From the NCBI GenBank assembly GCA_014804565.1, contig JAAUZN010000018.1:56253-65983 (forward strand): DNA of 9,731 nucleotides, written 5' to 3'. Position numbers and translations under genes: made by a program. The notes beneath the pieces are model-generated. The model made no database searches. It was not told the origin of the DNA and worked only from the letters and a program-made list of their open reading frames with translations. Positions 5,920 through 9,731 of this stretch are shown here, in pieces; position 1 is the first letter of the stretch; each line of letters starts with the position of its first letter. The DNA is from Lachnospiraceae bacterium. Lineage in GTDB: Bacteria > Bacillota > Clostridia > Lachnospirales > Lachnospiraceae.

Positions 5920-8900
5920 ATGAGAGCATTACTGGCTCCCCTGGAAGAACTGGGAGAATATGAAGAAATTAAAAAAATGATGGCCGGGGATCGTGTGTCC
6001 GTGGCCTTAAGCGGCTGTGCGGATTCCCAGAAGCTGCATATGATCTATGGTCTGAGCGAAGGTTTTCGCTACAAGCTTATCGTCACCTTCAGTGATCTGA
6101 AAGCGAAAGAGCTGTACGAAGATTATCAGTTTTATGACAGAAATGTCATATTATATCCCGCGAAAGACCTGATCTTTTTTCAGGCGGATATCCATGGCAA
6201 TCAGCTGACTATGGAGCGGATCAAATGTTTGCGCAGATTGACGGAGGGGACGCCGTTGACGGTGATCACCACCTACGATGCGCTGATGGCGCCCCAGGTG
6301 CCTATAGAGGCATGGCAGGATCGGATAATCCATATTGACAAGCTGACCGGCGTGGTGGAAGGTGATCTGGCGGTGCGGCTGACGGAGCTTGGCTATGAGA
6401 AGACTTATCAGGTGGAAGCGCCGGGGCAATTCAGTATCCGGGGCGGTATCGTCGATATTTTTGACTTGACGGAGGAGAATCCTTACAGGATCGAGCTGTG
6501 GGGAGATGAGGTAGAGTCGATCCGCAGCTTTGACGTTTTAAGTCAGCGCTCCATTGAAAAGCTGGAATCCGTAGACATTTATCCTGCAACAGAGATCGTT
6601 TTGACAGATCAGGAACTGCGGGAGGGACTTACCGGGATCCGAAAAGAAGGGAAAAAGCAGGCGCAGATATTCAGAGAGCAGATGAAGACGGAGGAGGCGC
6701 ACCGTATCGAGGTGCAGATCCGGGAGCTGGAAGAGACCCTGCTTGAACTGGGGCTTTCTTATAATGCGGTCAATCTGGAAAGCTATGTGCGGTATTTTTA
6801 TCCGGAGCTTTCCACGTTTGCAGATTGTTTTCTGCGGGAGGGAAGCTGCGTCTTTCTGGATGAGCCGCTGCGGATCAAAGAGCATGTGGATGCCGTGGAG
6901 CTGGAGTTTCGGGAGAGTATGTCGCACCGTGCGGAGAAGGGCTATATCCTGCCTGGACAGATGGACATTCTCTTTTCGGCGGAAACGGTAGCGGCGAAGC
7001 TTGGGAAGCTGCGGGTGGTGAGTCTTTCCACAATGGAGGGAAAAAATCCCATCCTGAAGGCAGACAAAAAATATGCGATGCTGGCGCGCAGTCTTTCTTC
7101 CTATAACAACAGCTTTGATGCGTTGGTGAAAGATTTGAAAGGATATAAGAAAAAGGGCTACCGCATCCTGCTGCTCTCAGGCTCCAGGACCCGTGCGAAA
7201 CGTCTGGCAGAGGATCTGCGGGATCAGGAGATCAGCGCCTTTTACACGGAAGATCCACTGCGGGAGGTGCAGCCCGGTGAGGTGATGACCTGCTACGGCA
7301 GAGTGCGAAAAGGATTCGAGTATCCTCTGCTGAAGTTTCTGGTGATCGCGGAGAGCGATATTTTTGGGACGCAGAAAAAGAAAAAGCGGAAGAAGAAACA
7401 CTACGAAGGCCAGAAGATCAACGATTTTAATGATCTCAAGGTGGGAGATTATGTGGTCCACGAAAGTCATGGACTGGGGATCTATCAGGGTATCGAAAAG
7501 GTAGAAGTGGATCATGTGGTGAAGGATTACATGAAGATATCCTACCGTGACGGAGGAATCCTCTATGTATTGGCGACGGGCCTTGATGTGATCCAGAAGT
7601 ATGCCTCTGCGGAGGGCGGGACGAAGCCGAAGCTGAATAAGCTGGGCACGCAGGAGTGGTCCAGGACAAAAACGAAAGTGCGCACGGCGGTGGAGGAGAT
7701 CGCGGGGGATCTGGTGGAACTCTATGCCGTCAGACAGTCGGCCAAGGGCTATTGCTACGGGCAGGATACGGTATGGCAGAGAGAGTTTGAGGAGATGTTT
7801 CCCTTTGAGGAGACGGAGGATCAGGTTGCGGCCATCGCTGCCACCAAGGAGGACATGGAGAGCGATAAGATCATGGATCGCCTGATCTGCGGCGATGTGG
7901 GCTACGGCAAGACGGAGATCGCGATCCGTGCGGCCTTTAAGGCAGTACAGGAGAATAAGCAGGTGGTCTATCTGGTGCCCACGACGATCCTGGCGCAGCA
8001 GCATTATAATACCTTTGTGCAGAGGATGAAGGATTTCCCGGTGCGGATCGATCTGTTGTCCCGATTCCGCACGGCGGCGGAGCAGAAAAAAACCATAGCG
8101 GATCTGAAAAAGGGTATGGTGGATATCGTGATCGGCACCCACCGGGTACTTTCCGCGGATGTGGCCTATAAGGATCTGGGGCTTCTCATCATCGATGAGG
8201 AACAGCGTTTCGGTGTGGCACATAAAGAAAAGATCAAGAAGCTAAAAGAAAATGTGGACGTTCTGACCCTGACGGCTACGCCCATTCCCCGAACGCTGCA
8301 TATGAGTCTGGTGGGCATCCGGGATATGAGCGTGCTGGAGGAAGCACCGGAGGACAGGCTGCCGATCCAGACCTTTGTCTGCGAGTACAACGAGGAGTTG
8401 GTGAGAGAGGCCATTGTCAGGGAACTGGCAAGGGAAGGGCAGATTTACTATGTCTATAACAGAGTCAATAATATAGCCGATATAGCGGCGTCGCTCAGGG
8501 ACCTGGTGCCGGAAGCCAACGTGGCCTATGCGCACGGACAGATGAAGGAGTCCGAGTTGGAACGGATTATGTATGATTTTGTCAGCGGGGAGATCGATGT
8601 GTTGGTGGCGACCACCATCATAGAGACGGGATTGGATATTTCCAACGTGAATACCATGATCGTCCATGACTCCGATCAGATGGGGCTTTCCCAGCTATAT
8701 CAGCTCAGAGGCCGTGTGGGGCGTTCCAATCGGACAGCCTATGCCTTTCTCATGTACAAGCGGGATAAGGTGTTAAAGGAGGTGGCGGAGAAGCGCCTTG
8801 AGGCCATCCGCGAATTTACGGACCTGGGGAGCGGCTTTAAGATTGCCATGCGGGATCTGGAGATTCGCGGTGCAGGCAGTCTTCTGGGAAAGAGTCAGCA

Positions 8901-9459
8901 CGGACATATGCAGGCTGTGGGGTATGATCTCTACTGTAAGATGCTGAATGAGGCGGTCAAGACGAAAAAGGGAATTTCCGTCATGGAGGATTTCAATACC
9001 CTGGTGGATCTGGATGTGGATGCCTATATTCCGCCCGCTTATATCGTAAACGAGGTGCAGAAGCTGGATATCTATAAACGGATTGCGGGCATCGACAATG
9101 AGCAGGAGTGCGACGATATGCGAGAAGAACTGCTTGACCGATTTGGTCAAATTCCGAAGTCGGCGGAAAATCTCCTGCGGATCGCTCTGATCAGATCCCA
9201 TGCCCACAGGCTTTATATGCCGGAAGTGAAGGGGAAGAATGAGCGGGTGCAGTTCGTTCTGCGGCCCGACGCGCCGATCAAGGTGGAAAATATACCTCTT
9301 CTCATCAGCGATTATCAAGGGAAAATGCGGTTTGATCCCAAGGGAGGCCCGGCGTTCTATCTTCATTACCGAAAATGCGGGGTGATTGAGAAGGATGAGG
9401 AGACATTGCTTGCGCTGACAGAGGAGACGCTTGCGAAGATGGAGGAGTTGTTGTTATAG
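5920..9459 (+). CDS. mfd: Transcription-repair coupling factor Mfd
   Basis: DNA translocase that pushes stalled RNA polymerase off damaged template and recruits UvrA for nucleotide excision repair. The 1179 residues are almost the same length as B. subtilis Mfd (1177). The N-terminal UvrB-like module has a degenerate nucleotide loop near 31-38 (SGCADSQK). A lysine-rich linker (about 486-493) leads to the RNA polymerase interaction domain, which begins near 501 (KVGDYVVHESHGLGIYQG from 507). The helicase motor shows Walker A GDVGYGKT (658-665), DEEQ (759-762), TATPIPR (785-791) and QLRGRVGRS (928-936). The translocation motif region, with RDLEIRGAGSLLGKSQHG, lies near 965-1005, and the C-terminal regulatory domain fills the remainder. 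AGAGAGG (5908-5914) supports the ATG at 5920. The tip of the polymerase-binding domain reads LYVLAT where LYVPV or LYVPA is commoner. No terminator is seen after the stop. Confidence 0.98.
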   Translation: MRALLAPLEELGEYEEIKKMMAGDRVSVALSGCADSQKLHMIYGLSEGFRYKLIVTFSDLKAKELYEDYQFYDRNVILYPAKDLIFFQADIHGNQLTMERIKCLRRLTEGTPLTVITTYDALMAPQVPIEAWQDRIIHIDKLTGVVEGDLAVRLTELGYEKTYQVEAPGQFSIRGGIVDIFDLTEENPYRIELWGDEVESIRSFDVLSQRSIEKLESVDIYPATEIVLTDQELREGLTGIRKEGKKQAQIFREQMKTEEAHRIEVQIRELEETLLELGLSYNAVNLESYVRYFYPELSTFADCFLREGSCVFLDEPLRIKEHVDAVELEFRESMSHRAEKGYILPGQMDILFSAETVAAKLGKLRVVSLSTMEGKNPILKADKKYAMLARSLSSYNNSFDALVKDLKGYKKKGYRILLLSGSRTRAKRLAEDLRDQEISAFYTEDPLREVQPGEVMTCYGRVRKGFEYPLLKFLVIAESDIFGTQKKKKRKKKHYEGQKINDFNDLKVGDYVVHESHGLGIYQGIEKVEVDHVVKDYMKISYRDGGILYVLATGLDVIQKYASAEGGTKPKLNKLGTQEWSRTKTKVRTAVEEIAGDLVELYAVRQSAKGYCYGQDTVWQREFEEMFPFEETEDQVAAIAATKEDMESDKIMDRLICGDVGYGKTEIAIRAAFKAVQENKQVVYLVPTTILAQQHYNTFVQRMKDFPVRIDLLSRFRTAAEQKKTIADLKKGMVDIVIGTHRVLSADVAYKDLGLLIIDEEQRFGVAHKEKIKKLKENVDVLTLTATPIPRTLHMSLVGIRDMSVLEEAPEDRLPIQTFVCEYNEELVREAIVRELAREGQIYYVYNRVNNIADIAASLRDLVPEANVAYAHGQMKESELERIMYDFVSGEIDVLVATTIIETGLDISNVNTMIVHDSDQMGLSQLYQLRGRVGRSNRTAYAFLMYKRDKVLKEVAEKRLEAIREFTDLGSGFKIAMRDLEIRGAGSLLGKSQHGHMQAVGYDLYCKMLNEAVKTKKGISVMEDFNTLVDLDVDAYIPPAYIVNEVQKLDIYKRIAGIDNEQECDDMREELLDRFGQIPKSAENLLRIALIRSHAHRLYMPEVKGKNERVQFVLRPDAPIKVENIPLLISDYQGKMRFDPKGGPAFYLHYRKCGVIEKDEETLLALTEETLAKMEELLL

Positions 9460-9495
9460 TTGTATTTAGAAGAACTTATAGAGGAGGAACCCATC

Positions 9496-9731
9496 ATGAC
9501 AGACAGACCGAACTGGCTTAACACAGCAATTTTTTATGAAATTTATCCCCAGTCATTCCGGGATACCAACGCCGACGGAATCGGTGATATCAACGGTATC
9601 ATAGAGAAGCTGGATTATATCAGGGAGCTTGGCTGTAATGCGCTCTGGCTGAACCCCTGTTTTCAGTCGCCCTTCTATGATGCGGGTTATGACGTGGAGG
9701 ATTATTATACCGTGGCGCCGCGCTACGGCAC
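9496..9731 (+). CDS. GH13 alpha-glucosidase/alpha-amylase family enzyme, N-terminal part
   Basis: The first 78 codons of a glycoside hydrolase family 13 protein, cut by the window end. After MTDRPNWLNTAIFYEIYPQS comes DTNADGIGD (residues 23-31), the DxNxDGxGD calcium-binding loop typical of the oligo-1,6-glucosidase branch. Next is INGIIEKLDYIRELGCNALWL, the first barrel turn, and then GYDVEDY (64-70), whose Tyr65 and Asp66 correspond to substrate-binding residues of that branch. The catalytic Asp and Glu motifs lie beyond the window, so hydrolase cannot be told from trehalose-synthase-like or transferase activity. No signal peptide is seen, so it is probably cytoplasmic and may act on glycogen-derived or imported alpha-glucans. 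The start is set by GAGGAGG (9481-9487) eight bases before the ATG. It follows mfd by 36 bases with no visible terminator, so read-through from mfd is possible. Confidence 0.9.
   Translation, partial: MTDRPNWLNTAIFYEIYPQSFRDTNADGIGDINGIIEKLDYIRELGCNALWLNPCFQSPFYDAGYDVEDYYTVAPRYG

Noticed and set aside
7177..8223. Long open frame (348 codons) on the minus strand inside mfd
   Set aside because: It is antisense to the conserved helicase region, is rich in His, Leu and Arg as mirror frames of this codon usage are, and resembles no family I know. The same applies to the other minus-strand frames over glgC, glgD, the sigma gene and pth.

Overview
The window reads as a chromosomal segment of an anaerobic, spore-forming Firmicute of the class Clostridia, most likely Lachnospiraceae. 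The reasons are the paired glgC-glgD genes, a canonical SpoVG, strong AGGAGG-type ribosome binding sites, GNRA-loop and U-tract terminators, and near-complete coding on one strand. This placement is inferred from gene content and protein character, not from a database search. All seven genes lie on the + strand. No RNA gene, CRISPR array, insertion sequence or prophage remnant was seen.

Layout. Positions 50-2439 hold glgC and glgD, overlapping by four bases. They encode the two subunits of Firmicute-type ADP-glucose pyrophosphorylase, which makes the glucosyl donor for glycogen. A 217-base non-coding stretch follows, rich in inverted repeats and ending in a perfect AAGGAGG ribosome binding site. 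Next is spoVG (2657-2929), a small RNA/DNA-binding regulator, closed by a strong hairpin terminator. Positions 3005-5164 encode the most unusual protein here: an ECF-like sigma factor joined through one transmembrane helix and an acidic linker to a large, presumably extracytoplasmic, WG-repeat-like domain. A second intrinsic terminator and a good extended -10 promoter then lead into pth (5312-5902, peptidyl-tRNA hydrolase) and mfd (5920-9459, transcription-repair coupling factor), which look like one operon. The window ends inside a GH13 alpha-glucosidase/alpha-amylase gene (from 9496) that follows mfd after 36 bases with no visible terminator.

How they fit together. The order spoVG - X - pth - mfd matches the skeleton of the Bacillus subtilis spoVG-gcaD-prs-ctc-pth-fin-mfd region. 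Here the ADP-glucose pyrophosphorylase pair lies upstream of spoVG, the membrane sigma factor sits between spoVG and pth, and there is no room for fin between pth and mfd. Glycogen-related genes (glgC/glgD and possibly the GH13 enzyme) therefore flank a conserved information-processing block.

The best candidate for something little described is the one-piece membrane sigma factor, which has no separate anti-sigma gene beside it. The rest is well-conserved housekeeping DNA.
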